Below, piece by piece: positions 42,806 to 50,953 of a stretch of 64,000 bases of DNA. The notes beneath the pieces are model-generated. The model searched no databases. It saw only the letters and a list, made by a program, of their open reading frames with translations, and was not told where the DNA came from. Source of the DNA: Pseudomonas jessenii (lineage in GTDB: Bacteria; Pseudomonadota; Gammaproteobacteria; Pseudomonadales; Pseudomonadaceae); assembly GCF_002236115.1 (NCBI RefSeq), contig NZ_NIWT01000008.1, positions 302,421-366,420 of the forward strand, given 5' to 3'. Position numbers and translations under genes: made by a program. The first letter of the stretch is position 1. Each line of letters starts with the position of its first letter.

Positions 42806-43432
42806 TTACTTGGCAGTAAATTTGGTGTAGCTGTTGATCAGGTTGCGATAGTTCGGCAGGCGTTCGGACAGCAGGTTGGCCAGGCCTTCCATGTCGTTGC
42901 GCCAGTCGCCTTGCAGCTCGCAGGCCACGGAGAACCAGTTCAGCAGTTGTGCACCGGCGGCCGACATGCGTGCCCAGGCCGCTTGTTGCACGGTGGTGTT
43001 GAAGGTGCCGGAAGCGTCGGTCACCACAAACACCTCAAAGCCTTCGGCAATGGCTGACAGTGTCGGGAACGCCACGCACACGTCGGTCACCACACCGGCA
43101 ATGATCAGTTGCTTGCGACCGGTGGCCTTGATCGCCTTGACGAAGTCTTCGTTGTCCCAGGCGTTGATCTGGCCCGGGCGTGCAATGAACGGCGCGTCCG
43201 GGAACTGCGCCTTGAGCTCCGGCACGATCGGACCGTTCGGACCGCTGTCGAAACTGGTGGTGAGGATGGTCGGCAGTTTGAAGAACTTGGCGATGTCGCC
43301 CAGCGCCAGCACGTTGTTCTTGAACTCGTTGGGCGAGAAATCCTGTACCAGCGAGATCAGACCGGTCTGGTGGTCGACCAGCAATACCACAGCATCGTCT
43401 TTGTTCAGGCGTTTGTAGGGAACGTTGCTCAT
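42806..43432 (-). CDS. YcaC-type isochorismatase-like hydrolase
   Basis: A 208-aa protein nearly the same along its whole length as E. coli YcaC, a cysteine hydrolase of unknown substrate in the isochorismatase fold. D20 (LLLVDHQTG), R85 in IARPGQINAW, and the nucleophile C119 (VVTDVCVAFP) are present. YcaC is an octamer of unknown physiological role. The gene is separated from the amidohydrolase upstream by 69 bp with a hairpin. Confidence 0.88.
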   Translation of the reverse strand: MSNVPYKRLNKDDAVVLLVDHQTGLISLVQDFSPNEFKNNVLALGDIAKFFKLPTILTTSFDSGPNGPIVPELKAQFPDAPFIARPGQINAWDNEDFVKAIKATGRKQLIIAGVVTDVCVAFPTLSAIAEGFEVFVVTDASGTFNTTVQQAAWARMSAAGAQLLNWFSVACELQGDWRNDMEGLANLLSERLPNYRNLINSYTKFTAK

Positions 43433-43464
43433 TGGAAACTCCTTGGTGGATGGTTGTTGCAGTC

Positions 43465-43496
43465 AGCGCCGACCTGTTGGGCCGGCGCTTTTTTAA
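43465..43496. terminator. Hairpin with T-run between amidohydrolase and YcaC genes
   Basis: Stem AGCGCCGACC (43465-43474) with GGCCGGCGCT (43480-43489), followed by T6 on the plus strand and, on the minus strand, preceded by A6. It fits best as a plus-direction terminator, although both flanking genes run minus; it may act as a processing or attenuation hairpin for them. Confidence 0.5.
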
Positions 43497-43501
43497 AAGA
43501 G

Positions 43502-45340
43502 TCAGAAGGCAAAACACGAGCAGCCAAAGGCGCCCCAGAAACCGGCGAAATCGCTGACCGGCGCGTTCGACAGGCGCGCCCGTTCATGACTGTGGGAATG
43601 CACCGCGCACGGGCCGCTGCAATGGTGAACCTGGGCCTGCATCGGCGAAGTCGGGCGCCAGTGACCCGGCACCTTCACCACCGGCGACCAGTCCGGCAGC
43701 ACCGGCACGCTGGCCGGCCCGAGCTTCTCGAAGTCACCGGCGCCGTACACCACCTTGCCGCCGACCACGGTCAATACCGACTCGATCCACTTGATCGCCT
43801 CTTCATCGACGCTGAAAAAATCCGCACTGAGGGCCGCGACGTCAGCCAGTTGCCCGACCTTGATCTGGCCCTTCTTGCCTTGCTCCGAGGAGAACCAGGC
43901 GCTGCCGTGGGTGAACAGTTCCAGCGCCGTCAGGCGTGAAAGGCCTTCGGCGTGCAATTCCATACCTCCGACGGTGCGACCGCTGACCATCCAGTACAGC
44001 GAGGTCCACGGGTTGTAGCTCGACACCCGCGTGGCGTCGGTACCGGCACCCACCGGTACGCCTTCGGCCAGCATGCGTTTGATCGGTGGCGTGGCTTCGG
44101 CCGCTTTCGCGCCGTAACGCTCGACGAAATATTCACCCTGGAACGCCATGCGATCCTGAATCGCGATGCCGCCGCCCAGCGCCCTCACCCGCTCGATGTT
44201 CTGCGGGGTGATGGTTTCGGCGTGGTCGAAAAACCACGGCAAGCCGTTGAACGGAATGTCGCGATTAACCTTCTCGAACACATCGAGCATGCGGCTGATG
44301 GATTCGTTGTAGGTGGCGTGCAAACGGAACGGCCAGCGTTGCTCGACCAGATGGCGCACTACTGGTTCCAATTCGGCTTCCATGGTTTGCGGCAGGTCCG
44401 GGCGCGGTTCGAGGAAGTCTTCGAAGTCCGCCGCCGAGAACACCAGCATTTCCCCGGCGCCGTTGTGCCGCAGGAAATCATCGCCCTGGTGCAGCTTCAC
44501 GCTGCCGGTCCAGTTCTTGAAGTCGGTCAACTCTTCCTTCGGTTTCTGGGTGAACAGGTTGTAGGCGATGCGCACGGTCAGTTGCTCGTCCTTCGCCAAC
44601 TGCTCGATCACCTGGTAATCGTCCGGGTAATTCTGGAAACCGCCGCCGGCATCGATGGCACTGGTCAGGCCCAGGCGATTGAGTTCGCGCATGAACTGAC
44701 GGGTCGAGTTGACCTGATACTCCAACGGCAGCTTCGGCCCCTTGGCCAGGGTCGAGTACAGAATCATCGCATTGGGCCGCGCCACCAGCATGCCGGTCGG
44801 CTCGCCATTGGCGTCACGCACGATCTCGCCACCCGGCGGGTTCGGCGTGTCACGGGTGTACCCGGCGACGCGTAACGCGGCGCGGTTGAGCAAGGCGCGG
44901 TCGTACAGGTGCAGCACGAAAACCGGCGTGTCTGGCGCCGCCTGATTGAGCTCCGCCAAGGTCGGCATGCGCTTCTCAGCGAACTGGAATTCGTTCCAGC
45001 CACCGACCACCCGCACCCACTGCGGGGTCGGCGTGCGGTCGGCCTGCTCCTTGAGCATGCGTAAGGCATCGGCCAGTGACGGCACACCTTCCCAACGCAG
45101 TTCCAGGTTGTAGTTCAAGCCGCCACGGATCAAGTGCAAGTGTGAGTCGTTGAGCCCGGGGATCACGCAACGCCCCTTGAGGTCGATCACCTGGGTGTTC
45201 GAGCCCCGCAGGGCCATGGCTTCGGCATCGTTGCCGACCACGACAAAACGCCCGTCGCTGATCGCCACGGCGCTGGCGAGCGGTTTTTCGCGGTCAACGG
45301 TATGGAATTGACCATTGAACAGAATCAGATCGGCGTTCAT
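43502..45340 (-). CDS. YtcJ-type amidohydrolase with Cys/His-rich tail
   Basis: A 612-aa metal-dependent amidohydrolase. It starts MNADLILFNGQFHTVDREKP and has the first metal motif NDSHLHLIRGG, the later FDHAETITPQN and HATYN His positions, and a final ASSYNPWTSLYWM region. The last ~40 residues form an unusual tail (HHCSGPCAVHSHSHERARL and FWGAFGCSCFAF) with four cysteines and many His. The ATG at 45340 overlaps the upstream stop by one base. Substrate unknown. Confidence 0.83.
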   Translation of the reverse strand: MNADLILFNGQFHTVDREKPLASAVAISDGRFVVVGNDAEAMALRGSNTQVIDLKGRCVIPGLNDSHLHLIRGGLNYNLELRWEGVPSLADALRMLKEQADRTPTPQWVRVVGGWNEFQFAEKRMPTLAELNQAAPDTPVFVLHLYDRALLNRAALRVAGYTRDTPNPPGGEIVRDANGEPTGMLVARPNAMILYSTLAKGPKLPLEYQVNSTRQFMRELNRLGLTSAIDAGGGFQNYPDDYQVIEQLAKDEQLTVRIAYNLFTQKPKEELTDFKNWTGSVKLHQGDDFLRHNGAGEMLVFSAADFEDFLEPRPDLPQTMEAELEPVVRHLVEQRWPFRLHATYNESISRMLDVFEKVNRDIPFNGLPWFFDHAETITPQNIERVRALGGGIAIQDRMAFQGEYFVERYGAKAAEATPPIKRMLAEGVPVGAGTDATRVSSYNPWTSLYWMVSGRTVGGMELHAEGLSRLTALELFTHGSAWFSSEQGKKGQIKVGQLADVAALSADFFSVDEEAIKWIESVLTVVGGKVVYGAGDFEKLGPASVPVLPDWSPVVKVPGHWRPTSPMQAQVHHCSGPCAVHSHSHERARLSNAPVSDFAGFWGAFGCSCFAF

Positions 45341-45948
45341 CACGGTTCCTCGTGCAATGTGGCGGGAGACAGCCAGGGCGCGAACAGACGCGTCGCCATG
45401 GGCATGAAGATATAAACCACCGACAGCACGATGGTCAGGGTGATCAGGAACGTGGCCACCACATAGTTGGAGAGCAAGGCGTTGAGCCGCAACAACGGCC
45501 CCCAAAGCAGCGGCACCAGCAAGGTGTGCGGCAGGATCACCAGCAGCGTCACCACGGCCTGCTTCCAGCGCGGCGGTGGCGTACTGGCCTCGGCCTGGGG
45601 CGAGAACCAGAACTCGTTGACCGGATTGATTTCGGTCTGGTCGCCATCGGCCAGCATCGGCGCAGCTTCATCGACCAGTTCCTGGCGTTGCGGTGAATCG
45701 AGCCAGCGCTGCATCGCCTCGGTCGAACAAAAGCGCAGCACGCAGGTGTAGGTGTCCAGGCCGGCATTCTTGCCACGCACCACATCCACGCCCAAGTGCC
45801 CGACGTTCTGCGCGGCCACCTTGACGATGTTGCGCAGCCAGGCGGCATAAGGCACTTCGAAACCGGCCTTGACCCGATGCTTGACGATCAGGGTCACCAC
45901 CTCATCAGGCCCCGGACTTGCCGGCTCACGGCGATTGGATTCAGACAT
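45340..45948 (-). CDS. ABM-like domain fused to a membrane domain
   Basis: A 202-aa protein. The N-terminal ~100 residues resemble antibiotic-biosynthesis-monooxygenase (ABM) domains (VTLIVKHRVKAGFEVPYAAWLRNIVKVAAQNVGHLGVDV ... YTCVLRFCSTEAMQRWLDSP). The C-terminal half has two hydrophobic helices (VVTLLVILPHTLLVPLLW and YVVATFLITLTIVLSVVYIFM). This is the layout of the Pseudomonas YdhR/ABM-membrane proteins near amidohydrolases. Starts at 45948 and overlaps DoxX by eight bases. Confidence 0.75.
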   Translation of the reverse strand: MSESNRREPASPGPDEVVTLIVKHRVKAGFEVPYAAWLRNIVKVAAQNVGHLGVDVVRGKNAGLDTYTCVLRFCSTEAMQRWLDSPQRQELVDEAAPMLADGDQTEINPVNEFWFSPQAEASTPPPRWKQAVVTLLVILPHTLLVPLLWGPLLRLNALLSNYVVATFLITLTIVLSVVYIFMPMATRLFAPWLSPATLHEEP

Positions 45949-46357
45949 AACGCAAGGCTCCGGCGAAACGGACATTGAGTGCCAGGCGTCCCGGCCCGGC
46001 GATGAAAATGCTGGTGAACACGATCAGCAGCAGCCAGCCGAACTGGCCTTCGAAGAGCGTCCACTGCGGATGCACGATCAACATCGACACCCACAGCAAA
46101 AACAGAATAGGCAAACACGCTAGACGCGCCAGCAACCCGGCGACGATCAGCAGCGGGCACACCACCTCGGCGAAAATCGCCAGCATCAGCGTCAGATTCG
46201 TGCCCAGGTGGAAAGGGTCTTCGATGCTTTGCAGTTCGGCACTGTAGTGAAGCAACTTGGGCAAGCCATGTACCCACAACAGGAACAACCCGCCGCTGAC
46301 CCGCAGGAACAGCAGCCCCCAGTCTTGCGCCCGATCATCACTTCGCGAAGTGTCCAT
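45941..46357 (-). CDS. DoxX-family membrane protein
   Basis: A 138-aa protein with four hydrophobic helices (LGLLFLRVSGGLFLLWVHG; LTLMLAIFAEVVCPLLIVAGLL; ACLPILFLLWVSMLIV; FGWLLLIVFTSIFIAGPG), with the DoxX-type GLPKLLHY segment. Function is redox- or thiol-related in some family members. It is the first gene of the operon DoxX, ABM-membrane, amidohydrolase, all overlapping. Confidence 0.85.
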   Translation of the reverse strand: MDTSRSDDRAQDWGLLFLRVSGGLFLLWVHGLPKLLHYSAELQSIEDPFHLGTNLTLMLAIFAEVVCPLLIVAGLLARLACLPILFLLWVSMLIVHPQWTLFEGQFGWLLLIVFTSIFIAGPGRLALNVRFAGALRYV

Positions 46358-46497
46358 GGCCTATCCGCACAAATGAAAAACCACCGGCGTCGATGCGCCG
46401 GGACAGGATTCGATAGTGCCGGGGCGGAGGAAGGAAAAATTGAATGTACGTGCTCTGTTTGCGGGAAGACCGAGATCGACCAAACGACATGGAACCC

Positions 46498-46586
46498 TGT
46501 AGGAGCGGGCTTGCTCGCGAAAAACGTCTGGACAACACGATCAATCAGGCAGCACGCGTTATCGTTGACGTCCATCGCGAGCAAGC
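46498..46586. repeat. Left part of a REPIN split by an IS element
   Basis: Begins TGTAGGAGCGGGCTTGCTCG and stops at GCGAGCAAGC, then an IS3-family element follows. The missing right end (CTCGCTCCTACA) is found at 47829-47842. The joined sequence is a normal REPIN. Confidence 0.9.
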
Positions 46587-46624
46587 TGAACTGGTCAAGT
46601 AATCCCGGACACCGGTTACGGTGT

Positions 46625-47461
46625 TTATGCCGCTTTTTGCTCCATGGCTATTGGCGACAGATAGTTGTTGTAGCTGTGGAGCCTGGTGCGGTTGTAGTAC
46701 ATGAAGAAGCGCACCATATCGGTTTTGGCTTCCTCGATCTTGCTGTAGCCACTACGAGGCACCCATTCTGATTTCAGCGTGCCGAAAAATCGCTCTGTTG
46801 GAGCGTTGTCCCAGCACTGCCCGCGATGGCTCATGCTTTGCAATATGTCACGACGCTTCAGTTCTTCTTGAAACTTGCGGCTGGTGTACTGACAACCCTG
46901 ATCCGAGTGAAACATCAGCCCCGCAGGGCACGTTCGAACCTCTGCCGCCATGCGTAGCGCCTTGCTGACCAAGTTGGCGTCATTGACCAGCGAAAATGCC
47001 CAACCGATGACCCGGCGAGCAAACAAATCGATGACGATGGCCAGATGAACCCAGCGCTCGCCCACCATCAAGCTGGTCACGTCGCCACACCAGACCTGAT
47101 CGACTGCAGCCGGTTTGAAGTTGCGCTTGAGCCGATTGGGCGCGACAAACGCTTCCACTCCTTTGGATCTGAATGGGTGAGGCTGGCGTTGTTTACTGAC
47201 AATGTTGGCCTCCCTCATCAGCGCTCGGACAAGGCCTCTTCCAACTGCAATGTTTTGGGACTTCAGGCCCTTGCTGATCATTCTGGAGCCCATGGCTTCG
47301 CGGCTTTCGCTGTGCAGTTCAACCACTTTGAGCTTGAGCTCTTCGCGCCTGATCCGCGGTTGGGCTCGCCGCTGAAGCCACTCGTAAAAGCTGCTGCGCT
47401 TCACATCGAAAACACGACACACGACAGCTGTCGGGAACGACTCTCTTAGTTCCGCAATCAT
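46625..47461 (-). CDS. IS3-family transposase OrfB (DDE)
   Basis: The catalytic protein of the IS. Read from the ATG at 47461 (which overlaps the orfA stop as ATGA) it is 278 aa. An OrfAB fusion is expected by -1 slippage at AAAAAAG (47516-47510). The HTH_21-like part (RIRREELKLKVVELH) is followed by the rve integrase core with D in WCGDVTSLM, D in HSDQGCQY and E in RFFGTLKSE. It appears complete. Confidence 0.92.
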   Translation of the reverse strand: MIAELRESFPTAVVCRVFDVKRSSFYEWLQRRAQPRIRREELKLKVVELHSESREAMGSRMISKGLKSQNIAVGRGLVRALMREANIVSKQRQPHPFRSKGVEAFVAPNRLKRNFKPAAVDQVWCGDVTSLMVGERWVHLAIVIDLFARRVIGWAFSLVNDANLVSKALRMAAEVRTCPAGLMFHSDQGCQYTSRKFQEELKRRDILQSMSHRGQCWDNAPTERFFGTLKSEWVPRSGYSKIEEAKTDMVRFFMYYNRTRLHSYNNYLSPIAMEQKAA

Positions 47462-47763
47462 CGAAAACGATCGGGATCCGACATCAAGAGAGCGGTAGCC
47501 TTTTTTAAGATCTCGGCTTCCATTTCCATGCGCTTGATCTTGGCCTTTAGTTCCTGGATCTGGCGCTGATCTTCGGTAATCGCCTTGGTGCCTTTGACTG
47601 GCTGCCCCTCGCGCTCCTTGCGAACCTGATCGACCCAACGCCGTAAAGCGGTGGGCCCGATATCCAGCGATGCACAAACGTCTGGAACCGGGCAGTTATC
47701 ATCAAGCACCATGCTGGCAGCATGCAGCTTGAACTCGCGGGTATAGACCTTTCTTTCGTTCAT
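47458..47763 (-). CDS. IS3-family OrfA (HTH and leucine zipper)
   Basis: A 101-aa protein starting MNERKVYTREFKLHAASMVLDDN, with helix-turn-helix (VCASLDIGPTALRRWVDQVR) and a C-terminal zipper (IQELKAKIKRMEMEAEILKKATALL). A good AGGTTCC ribosome site precedes the ATG. The A6G slippery run within ILKKA lets the ribosome shift into orfB. Confidence 0.92.
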   Translation of the reverse strand: MNERKVYTREFKLHAASMVLDDNCPVPDVCASLDIGPTALRRWVDQVRKEREGQPVKGTKAITEDQRQIQELKAKIKRMEMEAEILKKATALLMSDPDRFR

Positions 47764-47828
47764 GGAACCTCCAAGTTGGCGAAATCATATCGCCCTTAAG
47801 AGGTGTCCGGAATTATTAGGCCAGTTCA

Positions 47829-47842
47829 AGCTCGCTCCTACA
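47829..47842. repeat. Right part of the split REPIN
   Basis: AGCTCGCTCCTACA completes the REPIN that starts at 46498. The first three bases are the duplicated target AGC. Confidence 0.85.
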
Positions 47843-47870
47843 GGGTTGCTCGTTGCTTGCTGCTACTGGA

Positions 47871-48137
47871 CTAGTCTTGCGGGTCGAGATTATCCAACGC
47901 CCGATTCACCGCCAGCTCACCCAACATGATGATCTGCGCAATCCCCAGCAGCGCATTGCGATGAGGGCTTTGCAGAAATCCAGCAAGATCGCTGGCCATG
48001 ATGCTGGCCGAGGCGAGGGATTCGCAGGCGTGGGCCAAGAGGGTTTCGGTGTTGATGTCGGGGGCGATGAGAAACATCGTGCTGGGGTTGTGTGGTGGTG
48101 CCGGGGCTTTCGGGGGATTGGGGGTGGGTTTGAACAT
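47871..48137 (-). CDS. Small DUF6124-like protein, copy B
   Basis: An 88-aa paralogue of the protein at 24457-24780. Both begin MFKPTPNPP and share PSTMFLIAPDINTETLLAHACES and the ending LAVNRALDN. This copy is shorter by 19 residues in the linker. The ATG at 48137 follows AAGGAGC. It lies just past an IS-split REPIN. The upstream leader is like that of copy A. Function unknown; the family name is tentative. Confidence 0.75.
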   Translation of the reverse strand: MFKPTPNPPKAPAPPHNPSTMFLIAPDINTETLLAHACESLASASIMASDLAGFLQSPHRNALLGIAQIIMLGELAVNRALDNLDPQD

Positions 48138-48270
48138 GGTCAAGCTCCTTGATCAATGGAGCCGCCACAAGTCGCTGCTAAACGAATTGGGTGGCGGCTG
48201 TACGCGGGTTAGCAGACCAGGGATCAAGGAACCCGGCGCACCGAAGTGCCCCACGCACAGCCACCAAATT
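48138..48270 (-). promoter_or_regulatory. Candidate structured mRNA leader, copy B
   Basis: Minus-strand arms GGTGGCTGTGCG (48265-48254) and CGTACAG/CCACC (48203-48190 region) enclose GCAC-TTCG-GTGC (48249-48238) and CGGGTT/AACCCG (48235-48205). Downstream, GTGGCGGCT (48168-48160) can pair perfectly over nine bases with AGCCGCCAC of the first helix, or its GGCTCC end can pair with the SD AAGGAGC (48150-48144). The hairpin bases differ from copy A but still pair. Confidence 0.6.
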
Positions 48271-48497
48271 GCAGATCGAACTGATCTGAAGGTGACACTG
48301 GCGAGCCTTGAAATTTACCGAGCTGCTAAACCCGATCGCTGAATGGGCAGCGACGTGGAGAACGATAGAGATCAGGGCCAAGACTCACAAGCCGGCGGAT
48401 TCTGGCGTAGTTGTAGGCAACGACGCAAGGCGGTGTGGCTTTCAGGAATAGAGGCTGACGGCTTTTAAACAGGGCTTTCAGAACACTGCACATTCCC
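48271..48497. other. Conserved upstream part of the repeated DUF6124 unit, copy B
   Basis: No gene. The stretch 48361-48441 matches 25018-25097. A short minus-strand reading frame (PPCVVAYNYARIRRLVSL) has a counterpart in copy A, but no ribosome site supports it. Confidence 0.5.
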
Positions 48498-48587
48498 TGT
48501 GGGAGCGAGCTTGCTCGCGATGGCGGCATTACATCCGGCATTGGTGTTGACTGATACACCACTATCGCGAGCAGGCTCGCTCCTACA
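48498..48587. repeat. REPIN at the left end of a tandem REP array
   Basis: Inverted REP doublet from TGTGGGAGCGAGC to GCAGGCTCGCTCCTACA. Confidence 0.9.
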
Positions 48588-49010
48588 GTGGATCAGCGTA
48601 TGTCTGTGAGAGATTGGTCGGCTGTCAGGCCGCCTTCGCGGGCAAGCCCGCTCCCACAGGTGCTGAGTACATCAGCAAGTGATTGGGCGGCTGTCAGGTC
48701 GCCTTCGCGAGCAAGCCTGCTCCCACAGGTGCTGAGTACATCTGCAAGTAATTGGGCGGCTGTCAGGTCGCCTTCGCGAGCAAGCTCGCTCCCACAATTT
48801 TATCGGTGTACATCAGCAAGAAATTGATTGGCTGGCAGGCCGCCTTCGCGGGCAAGCCTACTCCCACAGGTGCTGAGTACATCTGCAAGTAATTGGGCGG
48901 CTGTCAGGTCGCCTTCGCGAGCAGGCTCGCTCCTACAGTTGGGCTGGGTACACTCGAAAGAAATTGGTCGGCTGGCAGGCCGCCATCGCGAGCAAGCTTG
49001 CTCCCACAGA
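48588..49010 (+). repeat. Tandem array of six ~70-bp REP units
   Basis: Units run 48588-48660, 48661-48729, 48730-48798, 48799-48870, 48871-48940 and 48941-49010. Each has GTACATC-type start, GGCGGCTGTCAGGTCGCC, then TTCGCGAGCAAGC and a REP end CTCGCTCCCACAG. All point the same way, so they are direct repeats, not REPIN doublets. Units 2, 3 and 5 are nearly identical, which suggests recent amplification. Confidence 0.9.
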
Positions 49011-49376
49011 AGAGCAAAAAGCAGAGCATCCCGCACCACCGCGTCGCTTCTCACCACTCATCAGGCCGAGCGTTAGCTCGCCTGCAGCTTTTGATCTTGA
49101 TCCACCCGCCCCCTCGGCAGGCTGAGTGGAGGTGTTTATCCGGGGATTGGCGCGCAGCGCCGTTCGACGCAGTCGAACACATCGCATGTAGGTGCCAGCG
49201 AAGCCAACCGGAGGGCGATGCCCCCGGATGAATGCCGGAGCGAAGGAACCCCGAGCCTCAGCGAGGGGCCGTACGTAAGGGGCGAGACTTTTTGGTTCCT
49301 TTTGTGTCGTTTGACAAAAGGGACTCGCCGTAAGGGCGAAACCATAAGCCGCCGTTACCGCAGAAACGGATATGTA
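48995..49376. repeat. Long repeat, copy B (about 330 bp core)
   Basis: Matches 25180-25574 from the REP junction CCCACAGAAGAGCA through to GGATATGTAC. The closely similar region runs from CATCAGGCCGAGCGTTAGC. Same orientation relative to the DUF6124-like gene as copy A. It overlaps the last REP unit of the array by design. Confidence 0.8.
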
Positions 49377-49425
49377 CTCAATCAACCAAGAACCTGGTCG
49401 GCCCAGAGGCCGCCAAGGTCAACAC

Positions 49426-50343
49426 CTAAGAAACATCCAAAGCCACAGACATGAACTGACCGATCCGCGACCGCAACCACCGCTCCGCCGGATCATTGTC
49501 ATGCACCCCGCTCCAGGCCATCGACAACTGCGCCGCCTCAATCTCGAACGGCGGATCCTCAGCGCGCAAGCCACAGCCCTCGACCAACGCACACGCCGCA
49601 TAATCCGGCACAGTGGCAATCATCTCGGTCCCGGCGAGCAACGCCCGCAACCCACTGAACTGCGGCACCCCCAGCACCACACGACGACTACGCCCGACCT
49701 TCGCCAGATCCAGGTCGATGTTGCCACTCAAGTCGCCGGAAAAAGACACCATCGCATGGGGCCGCTCGCAGTACTCATCCAGGGTCAGCGTCCCCGGCCG
49801 GGTGTCGCCGCGCAGCACTTTGCAGGGGATATCGCGCAGCTTCTTGCGCTTGGCATTGGCCGGCAGATCCGTGGTGTAGCTCACACCCACCGAAATTTCC
49901 CCCGACGCCAGCAGCGCTGGCATCAACAAGTAATTGGCCCGCCGCACGACCACGACGATGCCCGGTGCTTCCTCTTGCAACTGACGCAGCAACGGTGGAA
50001 ACAAACCGAACTCGGCATCGTCCGACAACCCGATGCGAAACACATCGCAACTGGTCGCAGGATCGAATTCCTTGGCCCGGCTGACCGCACCGGAGATGGT
50101 GTCCATCGCTGGCTGCAATTCCTTGAGAATCGCCAATGCGCGCGCCGTCGGTTCCATGCCGCGTCCGTTGCGCAGCAGCAACGGATCGTCGAACAGATCG
50201 CGCAAACGCCCCAGCGCGGCGCTCACCGCCGGTTGGCCCATGAACAGTTTTTCCGCGACTCGGGTCAGGTTCTTTTCGAACATCAGGGCCTCGAAAATCA
50301 CCAGCAGGTTCATGTCGACGCGACGCAGATCGTTACGGTTCAT
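49426..50343 (-). CDS. MexT-like LysR-family regulator
   Basis: A 305-aa LysR protein that resembles P. aeruginosa MexT along its length: MNRNDLRRVDMNLLVIFEALM, then GQPAVSAALGRLRDLFDDPLL, then VVVVRRANYLLMPALLASGEISVGVSYTTDLPANAKRKK, and the ending AERWLRSRIGQF. MexT controls an RND efflux pump in P. aeruginosa; no mexEF-oprN genes are near here, so the target may lie elsewhere. The ATG at 50343 is chosen for the conserved N-terminus. Confidence 0.85.
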   Translation of the reverse strand: MNRNDLRRVDMNLLVIFEALMFEKNLTRVAEKLFMGQPAVSAALGRLRDLFDDPLLLRNGRGMEPTARALAILKELQPAMDTISGAVSRAKEFDPATSCDVFRIGLSDDAEFGLFPPLLRQLQEEAPGIVVVVRRANYLLMPALLASGEISVGVSYTTDLPANAKRKKLRDIPCKVLRGDTRPGTLTLDEYCERPHAMVSFSGDLSGNIDLDLAKVGRSRRVVLGVPQFSGLRALLAGTEMIATVPDYAACALVEGCGLRAEDPPFEIEAAQLSMAWSGVHDNDPAERWLRSRIGQFMSVALDVS

Positions 50344-50503
50344 AGGCACGGGTTCCTTATGTGTGTTCGGCCGGGCGCGAGGATGAGAATTGTGTCTGAC
50401 TTTACCCAAGACTTCCCGCGGTGAGCGAGAAATTAACAACGATTAACTCGTAAGCCAGAGCCTTCGGGTCCAAGAATGAAGCCTACCGACACGGACATTC
50501 GCC

Positions 50504-50953
50504 ATGGCTCACGTTCAGCAAAATGCCGCCCCCGCGTCATTCACGCCGGTGCCAAAGAAAAGCACCGGCGGCCTCAGCCCGCAGCGCGAAAAGCTGGTTA
50601 AACAACTGATCCTCGAACGCTTGGGCGACAGCCTGGAAGTTACTGAACTGGCACAGGCCTGCGCCCTGTCGCGCAGTCACTTCTCCCGCGCGTTCAAGTG
50701 CAGCACCGGCCTCTCGCCACAGGACTGGATTCGCCAGCAGCGCATTGCCCTGGCCAAGCAATTGATCCAGTACACCAACCTCAGCCTCACGCAGATCAGC
50801 CTCGAATGCGGCTTCTGCGATCAGGCGCACTTCTGCCACATCTTCACCCGCAGCGAAGGCATCAATCCGTTTGCCTGGCGCTGTCAGGCGGTGCATGGCC
50901 TTAAAAGCAAAAGATCGCAGCCTTCGCCAGCGCCTACGGGTATGCACGTGTAG
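50504..50953 (+). CDS. Short AraC-family regulator
   Basis: A 149-aa protein consisting of little more than the AraC DNA-binding domain. Two helix-turn-helices are seen (EVTELAQACALSRSHFSRAFKCSTGLSPQDW and LTQISLECGFCDQAHFCHIFTRSEGINP). No effector domain is present, as in MarA/SoxS types. The final ~14 codons (SKRSQPSPAPTGMHV) are read from a long palindrome that continues past the stop, so the natural tail is repeat-derived. Divergent from the MexT-like gene. Confidence 0.82.
   Translation: MAHVQQNAAPASFTPVPKKSTGGLSPQREKLVKQLILERLGDSLEVTELAQACALSRSHFSRAFKCSTGLSPQDWIRQQRIALAKQLIQYTNLSLTQISLECGFCDQAHFCHIFTRSEGINPFAWRCQAVHGLKSKRSQPSPAPTGMHV

Larger units (their letters stand above)
46587..47828. 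mobile_element. IS3-family insertion sequence (1242 bp) inside a REPIN
   Basis: Imperfect 27-bp terminal inverted repeats (46587-46613 and 47802-47828; four mismatches) begin TG and end CA, as usual for IS3. The target duplication is AGC (46584-46586 and 47829-47831). It carries orfA and orfB on the minus strand with a slippery AAAAAAG at 47516-47510. All parts are intact, so the copy may be active. Confidence 0.92.

Noticed and set aside
46587..47828. IS ends at the inner GAACTGG...CCAGTTC with a 5-bp AAGCT duplication
   Set aside because: TG...CA ends with a 3-bp AGC duplication fit the IS3 family better and explain the same bases.
48588..49010. CRISPR array
   Set aside because: Units are about 70 bp, vary along their length, have no constant spacer pattern, and contain the REP core. 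No cas genes are present.
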